A DNA stretch of 64,000 nucleotides from Planococcus kocurii (GCF_001465835.2 NZ_CP013661.2:372001-436000); one strand, 5' to 3'. Positions 46,802-56,802 are shown, numbered from the stretch's first letter. The notes: generated by a model not told the origin, from the letters alone. Made by a program: numbers and translations.

Positions 46802-48172
46802 TTAACCACCTTTTCCTTTCTTCAGCGCAAGTTTCGCAAGAAGTTTTTGTTTTTCTACTTCTAAGCTTTCGTTTCTTGGCTCTGCTTTAGCAACAGGTAC
46901 ATCGTCTTTTTTATGGAACCATTCCGGCAATCGTTCTTCACGCAGCGGCTTTTGATTGCCTGTGAATGGTTTGGCGATAGTCGTTAGCGAGCCTTCAGAC
47001 TTCCACTTCATATACTGCGTGTGCTCGACACGGGCAATTTCCATTGCATCTTTTGCGGTTGTAATATTCTTGCGTAGCCAGTGCGAAGCGATTTTCTCCA
47101 CATATGCTTTGGTTAGCTTCATATCGGTTCGTAGCAACACATAGTGAAGCAATACATTTACAACCGCTGTCTCCATCTTGTGGAAAGTGACTAATTGGTT
47201 TGCTAGTTCCACATCTGACGGCAACGGTTCGTGACCATCCGCAATATCTCTCAGTACTTGGATAGGAGCTGCAGTCTCTAAATAAACCAATAACTCATCT
47301 TCTTTTGTTTTTGACGTTTCGTCTGTTGCTTCAATAGGTTCTGTTGCTTTATGTACAGGAACCAGTTGCGGCGCTGTAGTGGACACTTTCATTTTGTAAT
47401 GCTCGGTTGCTGCTTTTTTTAAAAGATCAGTCGTCAATTTGTAATTGTCATCAATCGCCATTAAGACAACTGTTTGCATTTCAAGCGGGTCCCAACTATA
47501 CAAAAAAGCCAATTTGGCAATATAGGCTTTTATGCTGCCCGTTAATACACGTTTGGGAACTAATTGCTCGGAAAGCCCTTGTTGCAATAAACCAAAGTCA
47601 AAATCTGATTCCGTGCTGTATCCCCCATTTTTTCGTTCTTGTAAATCTTTTTTCTTAGCGGGATAGCCTGCTTTGGCATGAACTGGTTGAAAAATATCGG
47701 TAAAGGTTCTTGACACTTCTTCGTAATCAGTCGGAATCTCCGTTTCGATGGCAAAACGTTTACGAACTTTTCGGTAAGACGTTTCACCAATTTTACTAAA
47801 TAAAAACATAGACAATAACGGATCCATAAAAAACGTTTTTGGATCGAGTGGCGGACACAGTTCATAGATGAAAGAACGCTCACTGCTTTGATTTTTATAC
47901 GTTCTAAGCAATCCAATTGCTTCTAACTGGATTCTAGCGTCAAATATTTTCGAAATAGAATTCCCCAACATATTCATCAATGTATAATGACTCGACTCTT
48001 CACTAGTCGCTTCTCCTTCAGCCCATAAAGTTAAATACAATGCAATGGCTTCCGCACCAATCATAGGTTGATAGAGCAATGTTAGAAGTTGCCGATCGTA
48101 ATTTGAAAACGGATAAGGTAAGCGAATTCGAAATGGATCAGCAGGCTGCAACTCTTTATAATATGCAGTCAT
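46802..48172 (-). CDS. dnaB: Replication initiation and membrane-attachment protein DnaB
   Basis: Gram-positive DnaB (not the helicase), which recruits DnaI-helicase to oriC and restart sites. 456 residues with two DnaD-like DDBH domains; the second contains YMKWKSEGSLTTIAKP near residues 390-405, similar to the YxxxIxxxW-type DNA-binding motif. Between nrdR and dnaI as in B. subtilis. Confidence 0.93.
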   Translation of the reverse strand: MTAYYKELQPADPFRIRLPYPFSNYDRQLLTLLYQPMIGAEAIALYLTLWAEGEATSEESSHYTLMNMLGNSISKIFDARIQLEAIGLLRTYKNQSSERSFIYELCPPLDPKTFFMDPLLSMFLFSKIGETSYRKVRKRFAIETEIPTDYEEVSRTFTDIFQPVHAKAGYPAKKKDLQERKNGGYSTESDFDFGLLQQGLSEQLVPKRVLTGSIKAYIAKLAFLYSWDPLEMQTVVLMAIDDNYKLTTDLLKKAATEHYKMKVSTTAPQLVPVHKATEPIEATDETSKTKEDELLVYLETAAPIQVLRDIADGHEPLPSDVELANQLVTFHKMETAVVNVLLHYVLLRTDMKLTKAYVEKIASHWLRKNITTAKDAMEIARVEHTQYMKWKSEGSLTTIAKPFTGNQKPLREERLPEWFHKKDDVPVAKAEPRNESLEVEKQKLLAKLALKKGKGG

Positions 48173-48183
48173 AAGTCACCGCC

Positions 48184-48660
48184 TTAATCGATTTTCTTGT
48201 CTTCCGGAGTTTTATTTAGCAAATCCTTGAGTTCATCAATAAAAACAGTGATGTCTTTAAATTGGCGATACACTGAAGCAAAGCGAACATATGCTACTTC
48301 GTCGATTGTTGCTAGTCGATTCATGACCAATTCTCCGACTTCTTCAGATTTCACTTCTGGGTTACCCGCACGGCGAAGGTCTTTCTCAATCGTAAAGACG
48401 ACTTCTTCTAACACTTCTAGAGATACCGGCCGTTTTTCACATGCGCGAATAACGCCACGCAAAACTTTTTCACGGCTGAACTCTTCACGCGAGCCATCTT
48501 TTTTGACAACAATCAGTGGCATTTCTTCCACTTTTTCAAATGTCGTAAAGCGATAACCGCAAGACTCACATTCTCTTCGCCTTCTGATGGATTTCATTTC
48601 GTCTATTGGCCGCGAATCGACAACACGTGTGCCGTTATGTTGGCAAGCTGGACATTTCAT
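48184..48660 (-). CDS. nrdR: Transcriptional repressor NrdR
   Basis: Zinc-ribbon/ATP-cone repressor of ribonucleotide reductase genes. Cysteines 3, 6, 31 and 34 form the ribbon, followed by the ATP-cone ([19 protein letters not shown]). 158 residues. First gene of nrdR-dnaB-dnaI. Confidence 0.97.
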   Translation of the reverse strand: MKCPACQHNGTRVVDSRPIDEMKSIRRRRECESCGYRFTTFEKVEEMPLIVVKKDGSREEFSREKVLRGVIRACEKRPVSLEVLEEVVFTIEKDLRRAGNPEVKSEEVGELVMNRLATIDEVAYVRFASVYRQFKDITVFIDELKDLLNKTPEDKKID

Positions 48661-48725
48661 TTTTACATCTCCCTAACTTCTCTATCTCGTGTATCTAGTA
48701 TAACAAAAAATCATTGAAAAAATAG

Positions 48726-48755
48726 AAAAAGCAGAGGATTTCATCCCCTGCTTAC
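48726..48755 (-). terminator. Terminator after speD
   Basis: AAGCAGGGGATGAAATCCTCTGCTT hairpin followed by TTTCTATTTTTT on minus. Confidence 0.85.
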
Positions 48756-48774
48756 GTGTTTTTGGTTAAATGGA

Positions 48775-49158
48775 TTATGCTGTTACTGAAACTTTGGATT
48801 TCTCAACACTTACTGGTCCCATACCGCGTGGTATTTCTACAAGTTCGCGTGATGTTGAACCTAGTGCGTCTGCGATATATTCCGCTGCAATAGTCGGATC
48901 TAAATCGCCGCAAGTGTAAACATCTACACTCGCATAGCCGTGTTCTGGAAAACTGTGAATAGTTAAGTGAGATTCTGAGATAATCACAACTCCGCTAACA
49001 CCTTGTGGTGCGAATTTATGAAAAGCTACCTCTCTTACTTCAGCTCCAGATTTGAGTGCTGCATCAACAAAAGTTTGTTCGATAAAATCCATATCGTTTA
49101 ATTTGTCAAAATCACACTGCCAAAGTTCTGCAATTACGTGACGTCCCATCGTTTCCAT
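48775..49158 (-). CDS. speD: S-adenosylmethionine decarboxylase proenzyme
   Basis: Pyruvoyl enzyme supplying aminopropyl groups for spermidine. The 127-residue class 1B proenzyme contains [15 protein letters not shown]: self-cleavage between Glu62 and Ser63 forms the pyruvoyl group. The ATG at 49156-49158 (METMGRHVI) has GGGGG 10 nt upstream. In B. subtilis it follows gapB in an operon; here a terminator and a structured leader separate them. Confidence 0.95.
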   Translation of the reverse strand: METMGRHVIAELWQCDFDKLNDMDFIEQTFVDAALKSGAEVREVAFHKFAPQGVSGVVIISESHLTIHSFPEHGYASVDVYTCGDLDPTIAAEYIADALGSTSRELVEIPRGMGPVSVEKSKVSVTA

Positions 49159-49165
49159 GGTTCGT

Positions 49166-49265
49166 TTTCCCCCTTTGATATCATTTTGGTTTTTGCGCAA
49201 AATATTCAAAGTTGACTACCACGGGGGAAAGTTAGTCCAAAGAGGTCCTAACCCTTTAAGCAGTC
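49166..49265 (-). promoter_or_regulatory. Possible structured leader of speD with anti-SD
   Basis: Minus-strand GACTGC (49260-49265) pairs with GTAGTC (49214-49219), enclosing a second stem AAAGGGTTAG/CTAACTTT (about 49228-49258). The sequence TTTCCCCC (49223-49230) is fully complementary to GGGGGAAA of the speD ribosome binding site (49166-49173). An alternative fold could hide the site. No known riboswitch class recognised. Confidence 0.4.
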
Positions 49266-49424
49266 ATGTGAATAAAAATCTTACGCTCCTAATTCCGAGT
49301 TACATGATGGAAATTCAGAAGTGGTAGCCATTTTTCAACTACGATTCATAGTATAAAACGTATTTATCGCAAATGCAATAATAATATCTTATTGATTCAG
49401 AATTTTTACGATCACATAGGCAGA

Positions 49425-49467
49425 GAAAAACCCTGTTTCTCTTTTAAAAAAACTAGAGAACAGGGCA
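49425..49467 (-). terminator. Terminator after gapB
   Basis: CCCTGTTCTCTAG/...AGAGAAACAGGG hairpin followed by TTTTTC on minus. Confidence 0.85.
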
Positions 49468-49474
49468 TTCAGGC

Positions 49475-50494
49475 TTATTTAGAAACAAGAACCATCGCAT
49501 TGGCAACTTTTTTAGTCAAGTCGATTACACGTGCTGAATAGCCCCACTCGTTATCGTACCATGCCAAAACTTTTACTTTGCGATCGCCAATAACCATCGT
49601 CGATAATCCATCAACAATTGCCGAATCTGAATTGCTATTAAAATCAACAGAAACCAATGGTTCCATCGTCAAGCTCAAAATTCCTTCTAAGCTATTTTCA
49701 GAAGCTTCCTTGAAAGCTCTATTAACTTCTTCAATTGTCACTGCTGTGTTCAAGTCAACAACTAAATCGACTAAGGATACATTTGGAGTTGGCACTCGTA
49801 ATGCCATACCATGAAGTTTCCCTTCCATCTCAGGCAACACCAATGATAGCGCTTTCGCAGCACCCGTAGAAGTTGGAATAATGGATTGTGCACAAGCACG
49901 CGCGCGCCGAAGATCTTTGTGCGGGTTATCTAAGTTCTGCTGGTCGTTTGTGTAAGAATGGATGGTCGTCATCAAGCCATTTTCAATTCCAAATGTATCA
50001 TTCAGCACTTTTACAACAGGCGCTAGACAATTGGTCGTACAGCTAGCGTTGGAAATGATATCATGCTTATCAATGTCTAGTTTGTCATCATTAACTCCCA
50101 TAACGATTGTGATATCTTCTTTTTTTCCAGGCGCTGTCAAAATCACTTTTTTAGCTCCTGCTTCTAAATGCAGCGCTGCTTTTTCACGTGAATTGAATTT
50201 CCCAGTTGCTTCGATAACGATATCAATGCCCATTTCTTTCCATGGCAAATTCAGTGGATCGCGCTCACTTACCAATTGAACCCGTTTTCCATTAACAATT
50301 AAAGCATCTTCTTCTGAAGATACGTCACCCGTAAAGGTACCGTGATTTGTGTCATACTTAATCAAATGCGCCAGGGTCTCAGCTGGATACGAAGCGTTGA
50401 TTGCTGTTATTTTAACATCATCCATCAATATCGCCTGTCTGAAAACCATACGGCCAATACGGCCAAATCCGTTAATTGCAATAGAAACTGTCAT
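49475..50494 (-). CDS. gapB: Glyceraldehyde-3-phosphate dehydrogenase, gluconeogenic type (GapB)
   Basis: 339 residues. The Rossmann start MTVSIAINGFGRIGRMVFRQA, the catalytic SNASCTTNCLAPV and TGAAKALSLVLPEMEGKLHGMALRVPTPNVS are present. Assignment to the gluconeogenic, NADP-preferring GapB rather than glycolytic GapA rests on its place between coaE/mutM and speD and on resemblance. A start after GGAGGATTCCTAC. Confidence 0.92.
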   Translation of the reverse strand: MTVSIAINGFGRIGRMVFRQAILMDDVKITAINASYPAETLAHLIKYDTNHGTFTGDVSSEEDALIVNGKRVQLVSERDPLNLPWKEMGIDIVIEATGKFNSREKAALHLEAGAKKVILTAPGKKEDITIVMGVNDDKLDIDKHDIISNASCTTNCLAPVVKVLNDTFGIENGLMTTIHSYTNDQQNLDNPHKDLRRARACAQSIIPTSTGAAKALSLVLPEMEGKLHGMALRVPTPNVSLVDLVVDLNTAVTIEEVNRAFKEASENSLEGILSLTMEPLVSVDFNSNSDSAIVDGLSTMVIGDRKVKVLAWYDNEWGYSARVIDLTKKVANAMVLVSK

Positions 50495-50596
50495 GTAGGA
50501 ATCCTCCGTTTGTAATTAAGTTATACTCATATTTTTAATTTCTTATATAGTATAACACAATCACCTATTTAGAGAACCTTTAAAATTACATATCTT

Positions 50597-51202
50597 TTAT
50601 TCTTTTTCAAGGCTGGTTTGCCAATTTGCTAAAATTCGATTTAATTGGCTTTCCGTCTCGTTCAATGTACCGTTATTGTAGATAACCGCATCCGCTCCAT
50701 CTTCTTTTACAGACATTGGCAGTTGTGAACTAATACGTGCTCGCGCCTCTTTTTCAGTAAAGTTGTTGCGTTCCACTAGCCGAGCAAATTGATTTTTTTC
50801 GGTAACACTGACCACTAAAATTTTATCGACCAAGTGCTGTAGGCGGCTCTCAAATAATAACGGAATATCCATGATGATGGTCTTGAATCCTTGCGCCAAA
50901 AAATCCTGCCGCTGCCGGAGCATTTCCTGACGAATTGCCGGATGAATAATATCGTTCAATATTTTGCGACTTGCCGGATCGTTAAAAATGATTTCGCCTA
51001 GTTTTGCACGGTCCATCGTTCCGTCTTCGCGCAGTATCTCATCGCCAAATGCTAAAGCGATTTGTCCTAAGGTGTCAGAACCTGGTTCTACTACTAACCG
51101 CGCTACAAGATCCGCATCAATAATCGGATAGCCTAAATTTTTTAACATTTCGGATACGGTACTTTTTCCACTGGCAATGCTACCTGTCAATCCAATGATC
51201 AT
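50597..51202 (-). CDS. coaE: Dephospho-CoA kinase
   Basis: Last step of coenzyme A synthesis. P-loop MIIGLTGSIASGKSTVSEML, then IIDADLVAR, with 201 residues typical of the family. Encoded 9 bp after mutM. Confidence 0.96.
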   Translation of the reverse strand: MIIGLTGSIASGKSTVSEMLKNLGYPIIDADLVARLVVEPGSDTLGQIALAFGDEILREDGTMDRAKLGEIIFNDPASRKILNDIIHPAIRQEMLRQRQDFLAQGFKTIIMDIPLLFESRLQHLVDKILVVSVTEKNQFARLVERNNFTEKEARARISSQLPMSVKEDGADAVIYNNGTLNETESQLNRILANWQTSLEKE

Positions 51203-51211
51203 TATTCATCC

Positions 51212-52081
51212 TCATTTCTGGCAAGTTGGGCAATATACAGATGCCCGACCTCCGATTTTCAGCGTCTTCGTCATCGTGCCACAAACCATACACTGTTTTT
51301 TTCCATACATACCAAAACGATCTTGCATGCTGCCTGATTCACCATTGATGTTGCGGTAATCCGAAATCGTACTTCCGCCTGCTTCTATGCTTTCTAGCAA
51401 AATAGCAACAATTGACTCAAATAGTTCTACTTTTCGTCTCCGACTAATGCGTCTAGCCGCTCGTTTGGGATGTATTTTCGTTTTAAAAAGGGCTTCTGTT
51501 GCATAAATGTTACCGCAGCCCGAAATAATTTGGCCGTCCATAATAAGTTCTTTGATTGCTTTGTTTTGATATTTAGCACTCTCAGCTATCGCCAAAAAAT
51601 GTTCTCGTGCACCTGGCTCAAAAGGCTCCGGTGCCATCAGCAGTAAAGGAGGGAATTCTGCCTCTTCTTGCAATACCCTCATTTCCCCAAAACGACGAAT
51701 ATCCGAAAACGCTAGTAAGTTGCCATCGCTCAATGTCAAAATGACATGAACGTGTCGCCGGAATTTATCTTCCGGAATAGACTGAAGCTGGTCGACGTAA
51801 AACCAAGCTCCTGACATTCCCAAATGATTAACTAATAAAAATTCATGGTCTTTTCGCAATGTAAAGTAAATATATTTGCTGCGTCGCTCGACACGGACAA
51901 TTTGCGCTCCTGTTAAGCTATCAACAAAACGGTCGGCTTCCATCCGCTTAATGATTGCTTCTTTGCCATTCGCTTTCGATAAGCGAATAATGTCCGATAC
52001 CGTTACTGCCTCAATTTTTTTACCAATAGAAACAGGGCGGATCTGCCGAACGACACCTTCTACTTCTGGAAGTTCAGGCAT
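51212..52081 (-). CDS. mutM: Formamidopyrimidine-DNA glycosylase
   Basis: Excises 8-oxoguanine and Fapy lesions. Catalytic Pro2-Glu3 in MPELPEVEG, H2TH region, and C-terminal zinc finger CMVCGTMTKTLKIGGRASVYCPTC with four cysteines. 289 residues. It sits 15 bp after polA. Confidence 0.96.
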   Translation of the reverse strand: MPELPEVEGVVRQIRPVSIGKKIEAVTVSDIIRLSKANGKEAIIKRMEADRFVDSLTGAQIVRVERRSKYIYFTLRKDHEFLLVNHLGMSGAWFYVDQLQSIPEDKFRRHVHVILTLSDGNLLAFSDIRRFGEMRVLQEEAEFPPLLLMAPEPFEPGAREHFLAIAESAKYQNKAIKELIMDGQIISGCGNIYATEALFKTKIHPKRAARRISRRRKVELFESIVAILLESIEAGGSTISDYRNINGESGSMQDRFGMYGKKQCMVCGTMTKTLKIGGRASVYCPTCQK

Positions 52082-52096
52082 ATCGTTACCCTCCGA

Positions 52097-54715
52097 TCAT
52101 TTAGTATCGTACCAAGTTGCACCATTGGCGATGTCTACTTTTAACGGCACAATTAGTTTCACTGCATGTTCCATTACTTCAGGTACTAATTTCATCAGTT
52201 TCTCCAATTCTTCAGGTGGCGCTTCAAAGATTAATTCATCGTGTACTTGCAACAGCATACGTGTTTGCATCCCTTCACGCTCGAGTGCTGCATCCATATC
52301 AATCATCGCTTTTTTAATAATATCCGCTGCACTCCCTTGAATCGGCGTATTCATCGCTGTACGCTCTGCAAAGCTGCGCAAATTAAAGTTAGAACTCGTA
52401 ATATCCGGTAAATAGCGTCTCCGGTTCATCAATGTCGTGACAAATCCATCACGCTTTGCGTCTGCCACAATCGTTGTCATATAACTTTTGACGCCAGGAA
52501 AACTTGTGAAATAACGTTCAATAAAGTCTGCTGCTTCTTTCCGTGGAATGCTTAAGTTTTGAGACAAACCATAATCACTAATGCCATAAACAATTCCGAA
52601 GTTAACGGCTTTAGCAGCTCTTCGCATATCGCCTGTCACTTGTTCTACAGGAACATGAAAAACATCGCTAGCCGTTGTTGTATGAATATCTCGGTCATCT
52701 TTAAAAGCTTGCACGAGACGCTCATCTTCCGACATATCTGCCAAGACACGCAATTCAATTTGTGAATAATCCGCTGCGACCATTACCCAGTCCGGCTCTG
52801 AAGGAATAAAGGCTTTCCTGATTTTCCGTCCTTCTTCAAGGCGCACCGGGATATTTTGCAAGTTCGGATTAGTTGAACTAAGTCGACCAGTTGTTGTAAG
52901 AGCCTGTTGGAACCGGGTGTGGACTTTGCCGTCTTCGTGTACTTCTTTTAGCAATCCTTCTATATAAGTGGATAATAGTTTGCCCAATTGACGATACATG
53001 AGAATATGCGAGATGATCTCGTGCTGCCCCTCTAGTTTTTCTAGAACATCTGCTGCTGTTGAGTAACCGGTTTTGGTTTTCTTTAAAGCTGGTAATCCAA
53101 GTTTTTCAAACAGGATGACACCTAATTGCTTAGGGGAATTGATATTAAATTCTTGTCCGGCCAGCCCATGTATATCCGATTCAATTTTTTCGAGTTTATG
53201 AGACAATTCCTTGCCCATTTCGGACAATTGATCGCGATCGACTTTGACGCCTAGTGACTCCATTTGACCTAAAACTGTCGCCAGTGGCAATTCTAATTTG
53301 TCGTATAAATCAAATTGCTCGTTTTCTTCGAGTTTTTCCATAACTAATGGCCGGACTTTCCAGATAGTGCGTGCTTTTCTAGCAATATGCTCGTTTAGAA
53401 TCGTTTCTTCCGGCACTTTCTTTTTAGCACCTTTGCCGTAGATTTGTTCGTTTGTTGATACGTCTCTATAACCGTACTCTTGGACAATACTCGCCATATC
53501 CGTATAAGTTAACGACGGATTCACAATATAAGCACCTAGCATCAAGTCAAAATCGACACCTTTTAATTCAATGCCCATACGTAAAAATGCGGCAGTTGCT
53601 GCTTTTGAGTCTGCCATAAATTTCTTTTTCGATGGATCTTTAAACCACCTGTTGAATTCTTCTGATTGCTCAACAACTGTCATTGGAATTACATAGGTTT
53701 CTGTCTCCGTCGCTAAAGAAACACCAAGTAAATCACAGCTATGGTAATGTTCATCGTATAACTCTAGGTGAACAGCCATCTCGTCTTTTAATATAGCTGG
53801 GTCAATGGCAGTCAGTACCTCGAAGTGCAATTCCTCTTTAACTGTTTCTTCTGCTGTATATTCCATTTTTTCTAGTAAAGATTTAAATGCCAATTCCGTC
53901 CATACTTTTACCAATTCGTCTTGATTTGGTCCAGCATAACTCAATTCTTCAATGCTAATTTCAATGGGGGCATGTCGTTCTATGGTCGCCAGTTGCTTGC
54001 TGATATAAGCAAGATCTTCATTGGCGACTAGTTTTTCTTTCATCTTGCCTTTTTGCAAGTCAATTGCTTCATAGACACCTTCAACTGAACCGTGTGCTGC
54101 TAATAATTTTAGCGCTGTTTTTTCGCCGACACCTGGCACACCCGGAATATTATCCGATGCGTCGCCCATCAGACCTTTCATATCAATAATCTGATTGGGT
54201 GTCAGGCCGTATTTTTCTTTAATATGCTCGACTGTGTACTTTTCGATATCCGTGATCCCTTTTCGCGTGATAAAGACGGTCGTCGTTGATGATGCCAATT
54301 GCGTCATATCCTTATCTCCAGAAATAATCACAACTTCATCACCCGCTTGTTCTGCTTCAAGACTCAAAGTTCCGATAATATCGTCCGCTTCGTAATTGTT
54401 CAATTCATAGCGTTTAATGCCGTAAGCATCAATCACTTTTCTCAGATAAGGAAATTGTTCCGACAACTCAGGCGGCGTCTTTTGTCTCCCGCCTTTATAC
54501 TCACTAAATGTCTTGTGACGGAAAGTCGTTTTGCCTGCATCAAACGCCACAATCATATGCGTTGGTTTTTCTTCTTCGATTATTTTTTGAAGCATCATCG
54601 TAAATCCATAGACAGCATTCGTGTGAATGCCATTTTCATTGGTCAATAGCGGCAAGGCGAAAAACGCACGATATGCCAAGCTATTGCCATCTAATAAAAG
54701 TATTTTCTTTGCCAC
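52097..54715 (-). CDS. polA: DNA polymerase I
   Basis: 872 residues: N-terminal 5' nuclease domain (LLLDGNSLAYRAFFALP, GVPGVGEKTALKLL), a central 3'-5' exonuclease-like domain and the family A polymerase (VAADYSQIELRVLA, RRAAKAVNFGIVYG, LLQVHDELIFE). The exonuclease-like part reads AVHLELYDEHYHSC where an active enzyme has DTET-type acidic residues, so proofreading is probably lost, as in Bacillus Pol I. GTG start at 54713-54715 after GAGAGGGG is preferred over an ATG within that site. Confidence 0.96.
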   Translation of the reverse strand: MAKKILLLDGNSLAYRAFFALPLLTNENGIHTNAVYGFTMMLQKIIEEEKPTHMIVAFDAGKTTFRHKTFSEYKGGRQKTPPELSEQFPYLRKVIDAYGIKRYELNNYEADDIIGTLSLEAEQAGDEVVIISGDKDMTQLASSTTTVFITRKGITDIEKYTVEHIKEKYGLTPNQIIDMKGLMGDASDNIPGVPGVGEKTALKLLAAHGSVEGVYEAIDLQKGKMKEKLVANEDLAYISKQLATIERHAPIEISIEELSYAGPNQDELVKVWTELAFKSLLEKMEYTAEETVKEELHFEVLTAIDPAILKDEMAVHLELYDEHYHSCDLLGVSLATETETYVIPMTVVEQSEEFNRWFKDPSKKKFMADSKAATAAFLRMGIELKGVDFDLMLGAYIVNPSLTYTDMASIVQEYGYRDVSTNEQIYGKGAKKKVPEETILNEHIARKARTIWKVRPLVMEKLEENEQFDLYDKLELPLATVLGQMESLGVKVDRDQLSEMGKELSHKLEKIESDIHGLAGQEFNINSPKQLGVILFEKLGLPALKKTKTGYSTAADVLEKLEGQHEIISHILMYRQLGKLLSTYIEGLLKEVHEDGKVHTRFQQALTTTGRLSSTNPNLQNIPVRLEEGRKIRKAFIPSEPDWVMVAADYSQIELRVLADMSEDERLVQAFKDDRDIHTTTASDVFHVPVEQVTGDMRRAAKAVNFGIVYGISDYGLSQNLSIPRKEAADFIERYFTSFPGVKSYMTTIVADAKRDGFVTTLMNRRRYLPDITSSNFNLRSFAERTAMNTPIQGSAADIIKKAMIDMDAALEREGMQTRMLLQVHDELIFEAPPEELEKLMKLVPEVMEHAVKLIVPLKVDIANGATWYDTK

Positions 54716-54732
54716 AAAATTACCCCTCTCCA

Positions 54733-54795
54733 TAAAAAAAAGCCATCATTCCCTCTATTTTACCACGCGGGCAAATAGAAGAGAAATAACGGCTC
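54733..54795 (-). terminator. Terminator after hflC
   Basis: Long imperfect stem AGCCGTTATT...AATGATGGCT including CTCTTCTATTT/AAATAGAGGG, followed by TTTTTTTT on minus; it ends 18 bp before the polA start. Confidence 0.82.
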
Positions 54796-54800
54796 TAGCC

Positions 54801-55772
54801 TTATTCGAAATTACCGGATAAGATTTCTGCGTAAGGTGAATCAGATGGTAAAACGATGACGGTATCATCACCAATTGTTTTCTTATAAGATTCTAGTGAG
54901 CGATAAAGCTCATAGAATTCCGGATCTTTTGAGAACGATTCGTTATAAATTTTAGCAGCTGCGGATTCGCCTTCTGCTTGGATTAATGCGGCTTCTTTAC
55001 GCGCTGTAGCAATTACTTCTTGTGCCTGTCGGTCAGCTTGCGCTTCCATTTCACGTTTTTTCGCATCTCCCTGAGATAAGTATTCTTGAGCCGTGGATTC
55101 ACGCTCTGAAATCATCCGCGTATAAACAGACTGCTCATTTTCTTCAGGTAAATCTGTTCGTTTTATCCGAACATCCATCACTTGAATGCCGTATTGATCT
55201 TTGTTTAGCAATTCATTCACTTTCGCCGTGACAGCATCGTTCACACTGCCCCTAGAAGAGTTTTCATCATTAATGATTTCATCGTAATCTAACTGGCCCA
55301 GTTCTGTACGAACTACCGAGTAAATAAATTCTTCCATTCGGGATTCAGCGTTGACGATTGTCCCAGCATTTGAAATCAAGTCAAGTGGATTGACAACATG
55401 CCAAACTGCATAATTATCGATGATGATTCGTTTTTTGTCTTTCGTATTAATTTCCGCTTCTGAAACATCGTAAGTCATTTGATAGTTCGGCAAAGTCGTA
55501 ACGCTTTGAATAAAGGGTATTTTCATGCGGATGCCTGGCTCTTCTTGAATTTTCACCACTTCACCAAATTGACGAACAACTCGGTATTCATTTTCTTTTA
55601 CAATATACACATTCGTTAAGACCATTAACAAGAGAACAAATGCTACAACTAAACCGACAATCAATTTCCAGTATTTCTTGAAGTCAACCGGATCTCTCGG
55701 TTCTTTTTTCTTTTTTGGCCTATCATAAGGGTTGAATTTTTTCACTTCTCCTAAAGGTTTGTTTGGTTCCAT
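54801..55772 (-). CDS. hflC: HflC-like SPFH membrane protein
   Basis: 323 residues: basic N terminus, one transmembrane helix (about residues 35-55), extracytoplasmic SPFH/band-7 domain and a coiled coil (EYLSQGDAKKREMEAQADRQAQEV) ending in AEGESAAAKIYNESFSKDPEFYELYRSLE, typical of HflC. HflK/HflC oligomers form a cage around FtsH and modulate it. Start overlaps the hflK stop by 1 bp. Bacillus subtilis lacks the pair at this site. Confidence 0.9.
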   Translation of the reverse strand: MEPNKPLGEVKKFNPYDRPKKKKEPRDPVDFKKYWKLIVGLVVAFVLLLMVLTNVYIVKENEYRVVRQFGEVVKIQEEPGIRMKIPFIQSVTTLPNYQMTYDVSEAEINTKDKKRIIIDNYAVWHVVNPLDLISNAGTIVNAESRMEEFIYSVVRTELGQLDYDEIINDENSSRGSVNDAVTAKVNELLNKDQYGIQVMDVRIKRTDLPEENEQSVYTRMISERESTAQEYLSQGDAKKREMEAQADRQAQEVIATARKEAALIQAEGESAAAKIYNESFSKDPEFYELYRSLESYKKTIGDDTVIVLPSDSPYAEILSGNFE

Positions 55773-56737
55773 TAGTCGCCACTCCCTTCTTCAGTTTCCG
55801 CAACCGGTGGGATAGTTGTCTGCAATCCTTCAAGTGGCAAGTATTTCATCGTTCCACCTTCATCGTTCATAATATACAATTTGGCGTTTGGCAAGACTGT
55901 TTCTAAGGTTTCCATAATAATCCGTTGCTTTGTAACTTCTGGATTGTTTTCGTATTCTTTATACAATTTATCAAATAATGCAACGTCTCCTGTTGCTTGT
56001 TGAATACGCGTTACTTTTTGACCTTCTGCACGTGAATTAATCGCAGCTTTTTCTCCTAAGGCTTCGTTACGTTTTTGGTTTTCGTATTTTTTGGCTTCGT
56101 TGATTTTCGTGTTCATCGTTTCTCTAGCATCTGTTACATTCGTAAATGCCGCGCGCACTTCTTCGTTCGGTAGTTCTACATCTTGGAGTTTGACAGCTAA
56201 CACAGTTATGCCGATATCGTACTTCTCAATTAAAGAAGCAAGCAGATCGCGTGTGTCCGATTCAATTTCCGCTTTTCCGGATGTTAGTGCGTCATCAATC
56301 AGCGAGTTGCCGATAATTGAACGGATAGATGCAGATGTTGCATCATGCAAAATATCTTGAGGAGCTTCTGCATTAAATAGATATTTCTTAGGATCCGTGA
56401 TTTTCCACTGAACAATTAAGTCCGTAAGAACGATGTTTTCATCTCCTGTAATCATCTTAGTTTCTTTGTCGAATGCCACAATTTCACCTTCGTCGTTTTG
56501 GTTGTAGCCGAATTTCAAGCTGTAAGTTTCTTTTGAAAGAATTTCTGCTTTTTGAATTGGCCATGGCATTTTAAAATGTAAGCCAGCTTCAGTATTCGTT
56601 TCATTGGCTACACCGAATGTAATAATGATTGCTTGTTCGGATTCATCTACCGTGTACCAAGAAGTAAAAATCGCAATCAGCAGAAGAATTCCCGTAATTG
56701 ATAAACCAATCACCGCTAGTAGTTTTTTAGTTGTCAT
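55772..56737 (-). CDS. hflK: HflK-like SPFH membrane protein
   Basis: 321 residues; N-terminal transmembrane helix (residues ~7-27), SPFH domain (YTVDESEQAIIITFGVAN, GLHFKMPWPIQKAEIL) and a long coiled coil (TNVTDARETMNTKINEAKKYE). ATG at 56735-56737 follows GGAGGGGCCATC; the longer frame is rejected. Probably an FtsH-regulating partner of HflC. Confidence 0.9.
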   Translation of the reverse strand: MTTKKLLAVIGLSITGILLLIAIFTSWYTVDESEQAIIITFGVANETNTEAGLHFKMPWPIQKAEILSKETYSLKFGYNQNDEGEIVAFDKETKMITGDENIVLTDLIVQWKITDPKKYLFNAEAPQDILHDATSASIRSIIGNSLIDDALTSGKAEIESDTRDLLASLIEKYDIGITVLAVKLQDVELPNEEVRAAFTNVTDARETMNTKINEAKKYENQKRNEALGEKAAINSRAEGQKVTRIQQATGDVALFDKLYKEYENNPEVTKQRIIMETLETVLPNAKLYIMNDEGGTMKYLPLEGLQTTIPPVAETEEGSGD

Positions 56738-56802
56738 GATGGCCCCTCCTTTTTTCTTGTTACTGACTATACGGAATAATAGTGAAATAGTTTCAGAAAA
56801 AT

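Noticed and set aside
46802..48172. Replicative helicase annotation for dnaB
   Set aside because: The protein lacks Walker motifs; it is the Gram-positive initiation protein DnaB, beside dnaI and nrdR.
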